Shown piece by piece: positions 18,580 to 28,575 of a stretch of 64,000 nucleotides of DNA. A program made the translations under genes and the position numbers. Origin of the DNA: Aphanizomenon flos-aquae FACHB-1287 (GTDB lineage Bacteria > Cyanobacteriota > Cyanobacteriia > Cyanobacteriales > Nostocaceae). Position 1 is the stretch's first letter; every line of letters starts with the position of its first letter. The notes below the pieces were generated by a model. That model saw only the letters and a list, made by a program, of their open reading frames with translations, was not told where the DNA came from and ran no database searches. Location of the stretch: the NCBI RefSeq assembly GCF_014698755.1, contig NZ_JACJTO010000003.1, positions 1 through 64,000 on the forward strand, read 5' to 3'.

Positions 18580-19656
18580 TTACGCTAATGCGGAAGCTTG
18601 GGGTTTGGCAAAAATCATCCTTCCAGCAGAAGTTTGTAAGGCACTAGTAACTACTACTCGCAATTCACCACCAACATAACCGCTACCTTCTTCCACGACT
18701 ACCATTGTACCATCATCTAAATAGCCAATTCCTTGACTTGGTTCTTTTCCTTCTTTAAGAATTTTCAAATCAAGATTATCACCAGGTAAATAAGTTGGAC
18801 GAACAGCATTTACTAAATCATGAACATTCAAAACTGGGACTTTTTGCACACTGGCAACTTTTGACAAATTGTAATCATTGGTAAGTAAAGTCCCATTAAT
18901 TTCTTGAGCAAAACGGACTAATTTGGCATCAACAGTGGTAGCATCTTCATAGTCTACAGGATTAATTAAAATCCGTTCCGGGTAAGTTTCCCGAATGCGG
19001 TTGAGAATTTCTAATCCTCTTCTACCTCTGACCCGTTTTTGATCTTTACTCGCGTCGGCTACTTGTTGTAATTCTTGTAAAACAAATTGGGGGACAAGAA
19101 TTAACCCTTCTAAAAATCCTGTTTCTAGTAATGTTTCAATGCGCCCATCTATAATACAGCTAGTATCTAAAACTTTAGTATTGGCAGGTTTGAGAGTTCC
19201 TTCCACTACCATACTTTCGACCGTACTGGGGTTAATTAATCTTAACAAACCCCGCCCGTGAGTATCTGCTAAATTCATTCCTGTAACAGAGAGGATAATA
19301 CTACCAACAACCGCTACAAGAGGTTTGATAAAGCCAAAATCCGGGGGAATGGGTAATAAAAACAGGGGGGCTAACATGAGATTAGCTAATAATAACCCAA
19401 TTACTAAGCCAATAGCACGGGTTAAAATCACTTCTAAGGGCATTTCCCGGACTTGTGACTCCAGACGACGGTATGTAGTTTGGAAACTCAGCCCGACTGC
19501 ACCACCAATAATGGCGGCAAATACGGCTAAAACTAAGCGTAAGGCATCTAAATTACTAACTCCAGTAAGAGTACCTGGGGGGAGGAGGTCAGTGCTGAAA
19601 TAACCTATCCCCGCCGCTGCCAAGATAAATGAGAGAATAATAATGACATCCAGCAT
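18580..19656 (-). CDS. PIN-TRAM membrane protein (YacL-like)
   Basis: Four N-terminal membrane helices (residues ~1-130) are followed by a PIN nuclease domain (~155-285). Its acidic residues appear in LDTSCIIDGRIETLLETG and LLTNDYNLSKVA. A C-terminal TRAM domain follows (GIGYLDDGTMVVVEEGSGYV). The layout matches the YacL family, proposed as membrane-tethered RNases, found across Gram-positives and cyanobacteria. It is not linked to an antitoxin gene and so is unlikely to be a toxin. The cellular role in cyanobacteria is not established. Confidence 0.87.
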   Translation of the reverse strand: MLDVIIILSFILAAAGIGYFSTDLLPPGTLTGVSNLDALRLVLAVFAAIIGGAVGLSFQTTYRRLESQVREMPLEVILTRAIGLVIGLLLANLMLAPLFLLPIPPDFGFIKPLVAVVGSIILSVTGMNLADTHGRGLLRLINPSTVESMVVEGTLKPANTKVLDTSCIIDGRIETLLETGFLEGLILVPQFVLQELQQVADASKDQKRVRGRRGLEILNRIRETYPERILINPVDYEDATTVDAKLVRFAQEINGTLLTNDYNLSKVASVQKVPVLNVHDLVNAVRPTYLPGDNLDLKILKEGKEPSQGIGYLDDGTMVVVEEGSGYVGGELRVVVTSALQTSAGRMIFAKPQASALA

Positions 19657-20007
19657 GGTTGTGTTATGTTCCTATAATGGTATGTATCCGATAAAATAAA
19701 GTATGCTTGCTTGGGTAGATAGACAGAATATGCCAAAAAGCCCGAAATTGCCACTTAAAAAGCCCAAAAATTTTTAGCTAGTCCTTTAAGCCAGGGATGA
19801 AAATTATCTGGGCGATAAATCTCCCAACGACTTATGATGTTATACTATCTATTTGTAACAGGAAAGGTAATCAACCTGTCTAAAAACCTAACTACCCAAC
19901 GTTAATCTGTACTCTGACAATTAAATCTATGCCGTTCTGTTGTCAATAAACTCCTCATTTTCACTATTTTTAACTGCCAGATTCAATTAACTTCACTATT
20001 GATTAGA
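19657..20007. other. intergenic region between divergent genes
   Basis: About 350 AT-rich bases between the PIN-TRAM gene and hemW. No small gene, RNA or convincing terminator was seen. It must hold both promoters, but I could not assign them with confidence. Confidence 0.5.
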
Positions 20008-21192
20008 ATGAGTCAACAAGATATTGGTTGGGGAGTTCCCAGTTCCGCTTACGTGCATATTCCCTTTTGTCGGAGACGGTGCTTTTATTGTGATTTTCCG
20101 GTATTTGTGGTGGGCGATCGCTCACGAGGGGAAAATTCTGGCACAATAGCTGAATATGTTGAAGTTCTATGTCAAGAAATCAGAATTGCACCAGTTTATG
20201 GTCAACCCTTAGAAACAATTTTTTTTGGTGGTGGTACTCCTTCGCTGTTATCAATAGAACAGTTACAACGTATATTAATAACTTTAGAAAAACGATTGGG
20301 AATGACCTCTAGGGTAGAGATTTCCATGGAAATTGACCCCGGTACCTTTGATTTAGCACATATTGCTGGTTATTGCAGTTTAGGAGTAAATCGCGTCAGT
20401 TTGGGTGTACAAGCTTTCCAAGAAGAATTGTTAAAAACCGCAGGGCGATCGCATACACTTATTGATATTATTACAGCTATAGACTTAATCCACCAAGTCG
20501 AGATTCCCGAATTTAGCTTAGATTTAATTTCCGGCTTACCGCACCAGTGTTTAGAACAATGGCAAGATTCCCTAACCCAAGCCATAGCAGCCTCACCAAC
20601 CCACATTTCTATTTATGATCTTACCATTGAACCGGGGACAGCCTTTAATCGTTATTATAAACCGGGAGATCATCCTTTGCCCACAGATGAAGCCACGGTG
20701 AAAATGTATCAATTGGGGCAAAAAACCCTAACAAATGCGGGTTACGAACATTACGAAATTTCTAACTATGCCCAAATAGGTCATCAATGCCAGCATAATC
20801 GAGTTTACTGGCAAAATCGCCCTTATTATGGTTTTGGCATGGGTGCTGCCAGTTATACTCAGGGTAAACGCTTTACTCGTCCCCGGAAAACTCAGGAATA
20901 TTACCAATGGTTAAAAGCTGGTGCTGTAATTGATTGTGAAGTTACCCCACAGGCGGATGTTTTGCTAGAAACTTTAATGTTAGGGTTAAGGTTGGCAGAA
21001 GGAGTAAGTTTAAATTCCTTAGCAGCAAAATTTGGCAACCATCAAATAGAGAAAATTCAAAGCTGTTTACAACCGTACTTCGCTCAAGGTTGGGTGAAAA
21101 TTGTTAAAGATAGATTGCGCTTTAGCGATCCTGATGGGTTTATATTTTCTAATGTGATGTTAGCAAAGTTGTTTGAAAAGTTGGGAGAATGA
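20008..21192 (+). CDS. hemW: radical-SAM HemW-type protein
   Basis: Member of the HemN/HemW radical-SAM family. HemW proteins are heme chaperones rather than true coproporphyrinogen oxidases. The cluster motif CRRRCFYCDFPV lacks the fourth Cys typical of real HemN enzymes, which supports HemW. ETIFFGGGTPSLL, EIDPGTFD, GVNRVSLGVQAFQ and YEISNYAQIGHQCQHN are family marks. I use the ATG at 20008 (MSQQDIGWG), not an in-frame TTG nine bases earlier. 395-396 residues is normal. Confidence 0.87.
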   Translation: MSQQDIGWGVPSSAYVHIPFCRRRCFYCDFPVFVVGDRSRGENSGTIAEYVEVLCQEIRIAPVYGQPLETIFFGGGTPSLLSIEQLQRILITLEKRLGMTSRVEISMEIDPGTFDLAHIAGYCSLGVNRVSLGVQAFQEELLKTAGRSHTLIDIITAIDLIHQVEIPEFSLDLISGLPHQCLEQWQDSLTQAIAASPTHISIYDLTIEPGTAFNRYYKPGDHPLPTDEATVKMYQLGQKTLTNAGYEHYEISNYAQIGHQCQHNRVYWQNRPYYGFGMGAASYTQGKRFTRPRKTQEYYQWLKAGAVIDCEVTPQADVLLETLMLGLRLAEGVSLNSLAAKFGNHQIEKIQSCLQPYFAQGWVKIVKDRLRFSDPDGFIFSNVMLAKLFEKLGE

Positions 21193-21263
21193 ATATGTCT
21201 CACGCATAGGCGCGGAGTCCTATAGGTAAGCATTAATTTCATATTTCAATTTAGTAAGTCAGA

Positions 21264-21368
21264 TTATATACGGTATTGTTCAGCAACAGAAGTCATATTT
21301 TCAACAATCTGGGCTTTTGCTAAAATATGCCCACCTAAATTCAGTTGCGTAACACTAATGCAATACAC
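21264..21368 (-). pseudogene. short protein-like fragment
   Basis: A 34-codon frame from GTG reads VTQLNLGGHILAKAQIVENM, then TSVAEQYRI. It looks like the tail of a larger protein but I do not recognise it. It lies in the 304-base gap after hemW, which otherwise shows no gene. It may be chance. Confidence 0.25.
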
Positions 21369-21496
21369 AAAGACTTTTTAATGATAAAACAACTACATTA
21401 AAATATATAGATATTTAACTACGGGTTACAATTGTGAGAATTACCTTTTTTATGTTTGTGTAATTCATCAAAGCTGATTTTATAGGTTGTTGACTT

Positions 21497-21793
21497 TCAG
21501 GGGTCAGTACGAAGAATTTGATGGCGATAATAAACGTAAATATCAAACAGTGACCCAACAAAACCACAAGTTAAACTAATTGTCAATAGACCATTGAGGG
21601 GACTACCACTACCGAAAGTGGCGAGAAAATGGAAAATTTGCAGAAAAACACCGGAAATTATGGTTTTTAGCCCATATATGTAACTAAAAAGGCATAAAAC
21701 CAACAATATACCACCAACTAGGAAGACAGGAACCAGAAAACTAAAAATGGTGGTCAGGACAAGGGAACGGAAAAAGTTACTAAAAGTAGTCAT
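21497..21793 (-). CDS. small membrane protein of unknown function
   Basis: 98 residues from ATG 21793 (MTTFSNFFRSLVLTTIFS). Two to three hydrophobic helices are visible (LTTIFSFLVPVFLVGGILLV, IISGVFLQIFHFLATF, ISLTCGFVGSLFDIYVYY). The frame extends 21 codons further to an ATG at 21856, but that extension (SAVSQVTHYPGLT) does not look like part of the membrane protein. I do not recognise a named family. It looks like a conserved cyanobacterial hypothetical, standing alone and opposite the next glycosyltransferase. Confidence 0.55.
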   Translation of the reverse strand: MTTFSNFFRSLVLTTIFSFLVPVFLVGGILLVLCLFSYIYGLKTIISGVFLQIFHFLATFGSGSPLNGLLTISLTCGFVGSLFDIYVYYRHQILRTDP

Positions 21794-22128
21794 TGTGAGA
21801 CCGGGGTAGTGGGTAACTTGAGAGACAGCCGAAAATTTATCCGTCAGTTTCCACAATACTAGCGATCGCTGCTAAACATTCATTTCGACAAGAATCTTAA
21901 GTTTTCATTAAATTACACGGGTCATGCCTATCCCCGGTGAATTGGCTATTTTTTGATGTTTAAAATCTGCAAAACCCTGAATTTACAAGGGAAAACATCT
22001 CTGTGTGCAGTTGACTAGAAGTAAAAACCCTGTGAAAATTCGCTCAACTTTATGAGATTAGTCGTAAACTAAGTTAATAATTTAATGGAAAAGCACAATA
22101 CTGATCAGAATGCATAGACAATAAAGAT

Positions 22129-23391
22129 ATGAAAAGTGATTCTACAAATCCACGACGGATTTTATTTTTACATCCTAACTTCCCTGCCCAATTTCGCCAC
22201 CTGGCCACGGCTTTAGCCAAAAATAGTAATTATCAAGTTGTCTTCGGCACCAATCGTCAGGAAGGGGCAATTCCCGGTGTATTAAAGGTTATGTATCAAC
22301 CCTCTCGTCAAGCTAACCCATCAACTCATCATTATGTCCGCAATTTAGAAAATGCAGTAGTTACAGGACAAGCTGTATATCGAATGGGTGAACAACTGAA
22401 AGCACAGGGTTTTGTTCCAGACATAATTTATGGTCATTCTGGTTGGGGTCCAACATTATTTATGAGAGAAATTTTCCCCAAAGCTAAATTATTATGTTTC
22501 TTTGAATGGTTTTATCATGCCCATGGAACTGATGCCGATTTTGACCCCAGCGACCCCCTAACTGTAGATGATCAATGTCGCATTCGCGTCAAAAATGCCC
22601 CAATTTTACTTGATTTACAAAATTGTGATCGTGGACTTACCCCTACTAATTGGCAACATCAACAATTTCCTGTAGAATATCATAGCAAGATCGCTGTTTG
22701 TCACGATGGTATTGATACCAAATTTTTCCAACCCCAACCGGGAGCAAAATTAGTTTTACCCCGAATTAATCTTGACCTTTCCCAAGTAGAAGAATTAGTA
22801 ACTTATGTGGGTAGGGGTATGGAACCTTACCGGGGTTTTCCCCAATTTATGGAAGCAGTAGCATTAATTCAACAAAGACGGACTAAAACTCATGTTGTAG
22901 TTGTGGGTGAAGATAGAGTCGCCTATGGGAAAAATCTTCCCGATGGTAAAACTTATAAACAGTTAATGTTAGAAAAGTTAGATCTGGATTTATCTAGATT
23001 ACACTTTACCGGGCGGCTATCTTACGATGAATATCTACAAGTATTACAAGCTTCCTGTTCTCATATTTATTTAACCCGTCCCTTTGTTTTATCATGGTCA
23101 ATGTTAGAAGCAATGGCCGCAGGATGTTTATTAATAGCTTCTCATACCCCACCTGTGTTAGAAGTTATTAAAGATGGTAAAAATGGCATATTGGTAGATT
23201 TCTTTTCTCCCCTAGAAATTGCTCAAAAGGTAGATGAAGCTTTGGATAATTCAGGAGACATGATTTCTATTCGTGCTAAAGCGCGAAAAACAATTATCCA
23301 GAATTATGATTTAGAAACCCTTTTACCACGTCATTTAGATTGGTTTTTGGGTAAAAAAATCGCCTTTAAGTCCCATGGATTTGCCAGTTGA
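22129..23391 (+). CDS. GT4 family glycosyltransferase
   Basis: Glycosyltransferase of 420 residues with the GT-B fold. The N-terminal domain opens with RRILFLHPNFPAQFRHLATA and contains DIIYGHSGWGPTLF. The C-terminal donor-binding domain has TYVGRGMEPYRGF, LHFTGRLSYDEYLQVLQAS and the E-x7-E type region MLEAMAAGCLLIASHTPPVL. Sugar and acceptor are unknown. It is not part of a polysaccharide cluster; the neighbours are hfq and dapF. ATG start, no strong Shine-Dalgarno. Confidence 0.85.
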   Translation: MKSDSTNPRRILFLHPNFPAQFRHLATALAKNSNYQVVFGTNRQEGAIPGVLKVMYQPSRQANPSTHHYVRNLENAVVTGQAVYRMGEQLKAQGFVPDIIYGHSGWGPTLFMREIFPKAKLLCFFEWFYHAHGTDADFDPSDPLTVDDQCRIRVKNAPILLDLQNCDRGLTPTNWQHQQFPVEYHSKIAVCHDGIDTKFFQPQPGAKLVLPRINLDLSQVEELVTYVGRGMEPYRGFPQFMEAVALIQQRRTKTHVVVVGEDRVAYGKNLPDGKTYKQLMLEKLDLDLSRLHFTGRLSYDEYLQVLQASCSHIYLTRPFVLSWSMLEAMAAGCLLIASHTPPVLEVIKDGKNGILVDFFSPLEIAQKVDEALDNSGDMISIRAKARKTIIQNYDLETLLPRHLDWFLGKKIAFKSHGFAS

Positions 23392-23395
23392 CAAA

Positions 23396-23674
23396 TTATA
23401 CGGGTACAACCTCGACATTGGCATTTTGGGGGACTAACCCCTTTTCCTCTACCATATCACCTAAAGGTTTCATATAGGCGATCGCTTGTCTCCAAAGTGT
23501 AGTTTGTTCATTGTTACTATCTAAAACACATATACAATTCTGGTCTTGCCAAAAGATTCGACCTATAATCGTATCACCGGTCATTAATCCAAATTTGACT
23601 GTGATTTTTTCTTTAGTACACTTTTGGATTTGGCGAGTGCTAGGTAGTGAAGTATCAAATTGATTGGCTGTCAT
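23396..23674 (-). CDS. hfq: cyanobacterial Hfq homologue
   Basis: Small Sm-fold protein of 92 residues with the pattern of cyanobacterial Hfq: LPSTRQIQKCTKEKITVKFG, LMTGDTIIGRIFWQDQNCIC, then WRQAIAYMKPLG. In cyanobacteria this divergent Hfq binds the pilus motor PilB and affects motility, more than acting as a classical RNA chaperone. Its place head-to-head with dapF is a conserved arrangement, which supports the call. The C-terminal ~20 residues are an extension. Confidence 0.82.
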   Translation of the reverse strand: MTANQFDTSLPSTRQIQKCTKEKITVKFGLMTGDTIIGRIFWQDQNCICVLDSNNEQTTLWRQAIAYMKPLGDMVEEKGLVPQNANVEVVPV

Positions 23675-23779
23675 ATATATATTGGTGATTAGTGATAGAA
23701 AAAATTATCAATTAACAACTGACAACTGACAGATTTTTTCATAAAATTAATAGATCTTTGATAATTCATATAGAGCAAA

Positions 23780-24619
23780 ATGGCAATCGAATTTACTAAG
23801 TATCACGGACTGGGTAATGATTTTATCCTTATTGATAACCGTTCTTCATTAACACCAGTATTAACACCTGAGAAAGCTGTACAGTGGTGTGATCGTCATT
23901 TTGGAATCGGAGCAGATGGTGTGATTTTCGCACTTCCTGGACAAAATGGTACTGATTATACTATGCGGATTTTTAACTCCGACGGTTCAGAACCGGAAAT
24001 GTGTGGTAATGGGATTCGCTGTTTAGCGGTATTTTTGACGGAATTAGAGGGTATTGCCCGGACAAAGGATAAATATAGTATTCATACCCTTGCAGGTGTG
24101 ATTGTACCACAACTTACAGATGATGGTCAAGTAAAAGTGGATATGGGTGAACCTCGATTATTGCCAGGGGAAATTCCCACTAGTTTAGCATCTAGTCAGT
24201 TTCAAGTCATTAATCATCCCTTGGAAGTAGCCGGAAAAATTTGGGATGTTACCTGTGTTAGTATGGGAAACCCTCACTGTATCATATTTGTGGAAGATGT
24301 GGCGGCTATTAATTTAGAAAGCATTGGTTCCCAGTTTGAAAATCATCCTGTATTTCCCAAAAAAACCAATACGGAATTTATTGAAGTCGTAAATCGTAAC
24401 TATTTGAAAATGCGCGTTTGGGAACGGGGTGCGGGAATTACCCTCGCTTGTGGTACTGGTGCTTGTGCCTCTTTAGTCGCGGGAGTATTGAATGATTTGT
24501 GCGATCGCCATGCTATTATTGAATTACCCGGTGGTTCTCTAGAAATTGAATGGTCAGAAGTTGACAACCGGATTTACATGACAGGACCTGCAGAACGGGT
24601 ATTTACGGGTAAATACTAA
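23780..24619 (+). CDS. dapF: diaminopimelate epimerase
   Basis: Converts LL- to meso-diaminopimelate for lysine and peptidoglycan synthesis. Both catalytic cysteines are in place: Cys in [12 protein letters not shown] and Cys in [13 protein letters not shown]. The N-terminal [17 protein letters not shown] and [13 protein letters not shown] are diagnostic. 279 residues is normal length. The gene is divergent from hfq with 105 bases between them. That spacer contains a short heptamer-repeat run (AACAACTGACAACTGACAG). Confidence 0.97.
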   Translation: MAIEFTKYHGLGNDFILIDNRSSLTPVLTPEKAVQWCDRHFGIGADGVIFALPGQNGTDYTMRIFNSDGSEPEMCGNGIRCLAVFLTELEGIARTKDKYSIHTLAGVIVPQLTDDGQVKVDMGEPRLLPGEIPTSLASSQFQVINHPLEVAGKIWDVTCVSMGNPHCIIFVEDVAAINLESIGSQFENHPVFPKKTNTEFIEVVNRNYLKMRVWERGAGITLACGTGACASLVAGVLNDLCDRHAIIELPGGSLEIEWSEVDNRIYMTGPAERVFTGKY

Positions 24620-24837
24620 ATTAAGCCTGTTTTGACTTTTAAGTTATACTACTAATCCCAGTGGTTGTCTAAAAAATTGTTGTAGATGATACCTACGGTT
24701 AGCGAAGCTATCGCTAACTGTTTTTATGTATTTTAATTTCTCTATACAGAGACTGGACGCTTTTAGGTTAAATTACATTCATAAATATTGATTATATTCA
24801 AAGATATACAGCCATGAAGTACAGATATAAATAATTA

Positions 24838-24880
24838 AACTCTTGTGGTGCGGGCCTCTTGCCCGCATAAGGTGTACATC
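24838..24880. repeat. dispersed GCGGGC...GCCCGC palindromic repeat
   Basis: CTCTTGTGGTGCGGGCCTCT followed by TGCCCGCATAAGGTGTAC. A related copy with the same flanks lies near 29177-29221 (CTCTTGTGTTACGGGCATCT, then TACCCGCTATATGTAC). It occupies the 349-base gap between dapF and the VOC gene. I see no other feature in that gap. Confidence 0.6.
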
Positions 24881-24968
24881 ACTCAAGCCAAAAGTGCTGT
24901 AGCTTGTTTGTTAATTTTAGGAGGGTGAATTAACCGCACTTTTGTAGTAAATTTAAGATCAAAAAAAT

Positions 24969-25346
24969 ATGCAATATAATAGTATAATCATCACCATAGC
25001 CACAATTAATTTTGATAATATAGTCGGTTTCTATAGTCAATTACTAGAAGAAAAACCAAAGAAACTAATTCCCGATATCTACGCTGAGTTTGAAGTTGCT
25101 GGGTTAAAATTAGGTATTTTTAAACCCAAATCAGCAAATGAATCGGAATTTGTCATTAATACTCACAGTCCGCTAAGTTTGTGTTTAGAAGTGAATAATT
25201 TAAAAACCGCCATATCTAATTTAACATCTTTAGGCTATCCCCCACCTGGAGAAATTTCTATAGCTTCCCACGGTCAAGAAATTTATGCCTACGACCCCGA
25301 CGGTAATCGTTTAATTTTACATCAATCACATCAAGTAAATCATTAG
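24969..25346 (+). CDS. VOC (glyoxalase/bleomycin-resistance) fold protein
   Basis: 125-residue protein with the paired beta-alpha-beta-beta-beta pattern of the vicinal-oxygen-chelate superfamily: IITIATINFDNIVGFYSQLL, PDIYAEFEVAGLKLGIFKP, SLCLEVNNLKTAISNL and the typical end YAYDPDGNRLILHQ. The substrate is unknown. A run of AACTGACA heptamer repeats separates it from rbgA by 48 bases, so it may be cotranscribed with rbgA. Confidence 0.8.
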   Translation: MQYNSIIITIATINFDNIVGFYSQLLEEKPKKLIPDIYAEFEVAGLKLGIFKPKSANESEFVINTHSPLSLCLEVNNLKTAISNLTSLGYPPPGEISIASHGQEIYAYDPDGNRLILHQSHQVNH

Positions 25347-25348
25347 TA

Positions 25349-25394
25349 ATAACTGACAACTGACAACTAACAACTGACAACTAACAAACTAACA
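25349..25394. repeat. short heptamer tandem repeat (AACTGAC type)
   Basis: TAACTGACAACTGACAACTA and similar units run up to the rbgA start. The same repeat class occurs at 23709, 30760, 31178-31387 and inside leuS near 60610. Confidence 0.85.
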
Positions 25395-26276
25395 ATGTCA
25401 ATCACACAAAACTACAAATTAAATTTAATTCAATGGTATCCCGGCCATATTGCCAAAGCTGAAAAAAATCTCAAAGAACAGCTAAAACGGGTTGATGTGG
25501 TTTTAGAAGTAAGAGATGCTCGTATTGCCCAAGCTACAAGTCACCCACAAATGAATGAATGGGTGGGGACAAAAACACGGATACTGGTACTCAACCGAGT
25601 AGATATGATTTTACCACAAGTGCGATCGCGCTGGATAGAGTGGTTTAAAAATCAAGGAGAATTTCCATATTTTACCAACGCCCAACATGGTCAAGGTGTC
25701 ATTGCCATTGCCAAAGCCGCCCAAGCAGCAGGGATAGAACTTAATCAACGCCGCACAGATAGGGGAATGTTACCCCGTCCCGTCCGCGCCGTCGTCATTG
25801 GTTTTCCCAATGTTGGTAAATCAGCTTTAATTAACCGTTTGATAGGAAAGCGAGTCGTAGAAAGCGCCGCCCGTCCTGGTGTAACTCGACAATTGCGGTG
25901 GGTAAGAATTTCTGATCATCTAGAATTGTTGGATGCTCCTGGGGTCATTCCAGCAAGACTTGATAGCCAAGCTGCAGCCATTAAATTAGCCATTTGTGAT
26001 GATATTGGTGAAGCGGCTTATGATAATCAACTCATAGCCGCAGCATTCGTAGATATACTGAATGAACTTCAGGAAACACATTCTCATTCATTACCACCAC
26101 ACCCATTACTTACACGATATGATCTCGACTCGATCATGCACACAGGGGAAACATACTTACAAGTCTTAGCAGAACATCGTTATAAAGGGGATGTGGAACG
26201 TGCAGCTAGACAAATGATTACTGATTTTCGGAAAGGATTTCTCGGTAATATTCCCTTGGAATTGCCACCGGGCTAA
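25395..26276 (+). CDS. rbgA: ribosome biogenesis GTPase YlqF/RbgA
   Basis: Circularly permuted GTPase that helps mature the large ribosomal subunit. The permuted motif order is visible: G4 (LNRVDM) comes before G1 (GFPNVGKSALINRL), then the G2-region threonine (PGVTRQ) and G3 (LDAPGVI). The opening IQWYPGHIAKAEKNLKEQLK is diagnostic, as is the C-terminal helical domain. 293 residues. Its stop codon abuts the stop of the next gene on the other strand with no base between. Confidence 0.94.
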   Translation: MSITQNYKLNLIQWYPGHIAKAEKNLKEQLKRVDVVLEVRDARIAQATSHPQMNEWVGTKTRILVLNRVDMILPQVRSRWIEWFKNQGEFPYFTNAQHGQGVIAIAKAAQAAGIELNQRRTDRGMLPRPVRAVVIGFPNVGKSALINRLIGKRVVESAARPGVTRQLRWVRISDHLELLDAPGVIPARLDSQAAAIKLAICDDIGEAAYDNQLIAAAFVDILNELQETHSHSLPPHPLLTRYDLDSIMHTGETYLQVLAEHRYKGDVERAARQMITDFRKGFLGNIPLELPPG

Positions 26277-26537
26277 TTACGCGTGTAAATTGGCTTGTTC
26301 TTGTAACCAAGAATCCACTGGTTCTCCATCTTTACGTTTGAGTTCTATTTCTATAACTACTACTTCTTTTGAACCGGGAGGTGCGGGTTTTTTATGGAAG
26401 ATAATCTCGTAATCTAAGGGGTTTTGATTATGCTCTTTTAACCAATCTTGAACTTTGGTCAGGGCAAAAAATGATTGTCCTTGTGCAAACATTTGGGTGA
26501 TTTGCATTTGTAATGTGTAGGGATTAATACGACTCAT
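26277..26537 (-). CDS. conserved hypothetical, 86 residues
   Basis: Small soluble protein (PYTLQMQITQMFAQGQSFFA, later DYEIIFHKKPAPPGSKEVVV and ELKRKDGEPVDSWLQEQ) with no membrane segment or signal. I do not recognise a family. The mix of an N-terminal helical part and a beta-strand pair looks like a real small domain. It converges on rbgA with zero spacing. A plausible ribosome site (AGGAG) lies upstream of the ATG. Confidence 0.6.
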   Translation of the reverse strand: MSRINPYTLQMQITQMFAQGQSFFALTKVQDWLKEHNQNPLDYEIIFHKKPAPPGSKEVVVIEIELKRKDGEPVDSWLQEQANLHA

Positions 26538-26671
26538 TTTTACGGACTCCTTTGGTATTTAGAATTATGATTATCTCACGCACAGAGGCAGATTGAGTTT
26601 TCTGATGTCTATTGTTCTGGAACTGTTAGGTCTTTTTTATCTCCCTGAAGTTTACAAATAGGTATAAAACA

Positions 26672-28564
26672 ATGATACGCTTAAAACTCTGGCAATGGAT
26701 GATCTTAGTTTCACCAATTGTGATTATTATTTCTTTCCTCATTGTTGCAGCGGGAACACAAATTCACACTTGGGGATTAAGTTGGATTTGGGCTTTATTT
26801 ACATTTATATTTGTCGGTTGGCGGTGGTTACTGGTACGCTGGACTAAACCGGCAATCAATCAAATGGAAGCTGTTTTTGCAGAAGTTCGAGAAGAGTTAG
26901 AAACTTCCACAGATAATAATTTATTAATCGGAACAGATACGACTAAAGCAGTACAAACTGCATTACAAGATATTCTTATTAGGTCTGCAAATGATTTACC
27001 TATTTGGGAAGATTGGCAAACTTTTTGGCAAAGATGTCAAGAGCTAATAGTAGTAATTTCTCATATTTATAATCCTGAGGTTAAATATCCACTTTTAAAT
27101 ATTTATATTCCCCAAGTTTACGGTTTAATTCGGGGTACAGTAGATGATATGGATCAATGGATGCAAAAATTATCTCCTGTTCTTAATCAAGTTACAGTTG
27201 GACAAGCTTATCAAACTTATGAAGTTTATCGTAAATTAGAACCATCTGCCCGTAAATTGTGGAAAGTTTGGAATTGGGCGCAATGGGTATTAAATCCTAT
27301 TACTGCGGTGGCTAAAAAAGCTAGTGAAGGAGTGGGAAATCGGGCTTCTCAAGAATTATTAATAAACTTGAGTCAACTATTACGAGAAGCCGCTTTACGG
27401 AACTTATGCAAACAAGCTATTGCTCTCTATACAGACACCAAAATTGAATTACCTATCCCCACCCTACCCCAAGTTAAAACCCAAACTCTGCGGGACATTC
27501 TCAGCCAATCTGAACCCCTAGAAACAGTTGCCCAAAAACCTATAAATATTCTGATTATTGGCCGCACAGGTGCAGGTAAAAGTAGTTTAATTAATACTCT
27601 TTTTCAAGATGAATTGGCTGCGGTTGATGTTTTACCGAGTACAGATACAATTCAAAATTATCATTGGGAAACGGAAAATGGGGAAATTCTTAACCTTTGG
27701 GATACTCCCGGTTATGAACAGGTAAAACGGGAAGATTTGCGAGATTTAGTCATTGATTATGCTAGTAATGCTGATTTACTATTATTAGTTACTCCAGCAC
27801 TAGATCCAGCTTTACAAATGGATGTAGATTTTCTCGAAGATGTAAAATTAGAAGTAGAAGATTTACCCATTATTGCGATTGTAACTCAAGTAGATCGTTT
27901 ACGTCCTATACGTGAATGGCAACCTCCTTATAATTGGGAAAAGGGAGAAAAACCCAAAGAAATTTCTATTCGAGAAGCCACAAAATATCGCCAACAACTA
28001 TTAGGAAATTTTGCTAATTTAGTTTTACCTATTGTTACAAATGATCCGCAAAATAATCGTAATAATTGGAATATAGAAGCCTTATCTTCAGGATTATTAG
28101 CAGCAATAGAGCCAGCTAAACAATTACGACTAACTCGCTTTTTACGTAATTTAGAAACTCGCACTACAGCAGCAGCTAGAATTATTGATCATTATACATT
28201 TCAAATGACAACTACTCAAGGAATTACCGCAATATTAAAAAGTCCCGTTTTGCAATTTATTTCCACATTATCAACAGGTTCTCCTACCCTGGCTTATTTA
28301 CTAGCAGAACAAATTCCCATTGAAAAATTACCCATAGTAATTGGGAAATTACAAATGGCTTATGAACTTTTTCCGTTATTAAATATAGACAATTCTAAAA
28401 CCCGCAACTTTGATTTATTATCTCTGTGGCCATTATTGTTAGAAAATTCATCTACACCAGATCGTAATGCTTGGGCATTTGGTCATGCTTTAATAGAATA
28501 TTGGACCCAAGATTTAACAATTGAACAATTACGAACCAGATTTAATTATTATCTTCAGCAATAA
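26672..28564 (+). CDS. membrane-associated Era-like GTPase
   Basis: 630 residues. Two membrane helices at the N-terminus (~9-28 and ~33-52) precede a helical region of ~240 residues and a GTPase domain. That domain has G1 GRTGAGKSSLIN (about 297-308), a G2 threonine in STDTIQ, G3 WDTPGYEQ and G4 TQVDRL. The C-terminal ~150 residues are helical. This fits the broad GTPase family of YcjX/YfjP/DUF697-like cyanobacterial proteins. The precise role is unknown. It stands alone between the conserved hypothetical and a DUF2085 gene. Confidence 0.8.
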   Translation: MIRLKLWQWMILVSPIVIIISFLIVAAGTQIHTWGLSWIWALFTFIFVGWRWLLVRWTKPAINQMEAVFAEVREELETSTDNNLLIGTDTTKAVQTALQDILIRSANDLPIWEDWQTFWQRCQELIVVISHIYNPEVKYPLLNIYIPQVYGLIRGTVDDMDQWMQKLSPVLNQVTVGQAYQTYEVYRKLEPSARKLWKVWNWAQWVLNPITAVAKKASEGVGNRASQELLINLSQLLREAALRNLCKQAIALYTDTKIELPIPTLPQVKTQTLRDILSQSEPLETVAQKPINILIIGRTGAGKSSLINTLFQDELAAVDVLPSTDTIQNYHWETENGEILNLWDTPGYEQVKREDLRDLVIDYASNADLLLLVTPALDPALQMDVDFLEDVKLEVEDLPIIAIVTQVDRLRPIREWQPPYNWEKGEKPKEISIREATKYRQQLLGNFANLVLPIVTNDPQNNRNNWNIEALSSGLLAAIEPAKQLRLTRFLRNLETRTTAAARIIDHYTFQMTTTQGITAILKSPVLQFISTLSTGSPTLAYLLAEQIPIEKLPIVIGKLQMAYELFPLLNIDNSKTRNFDLLSLWPLLLENSSTPDRNAWAFGHALIEYWTQDLTIEQLRTRFNYYLQQ

Positions 28565-28575
28565 AAAATTAGAGA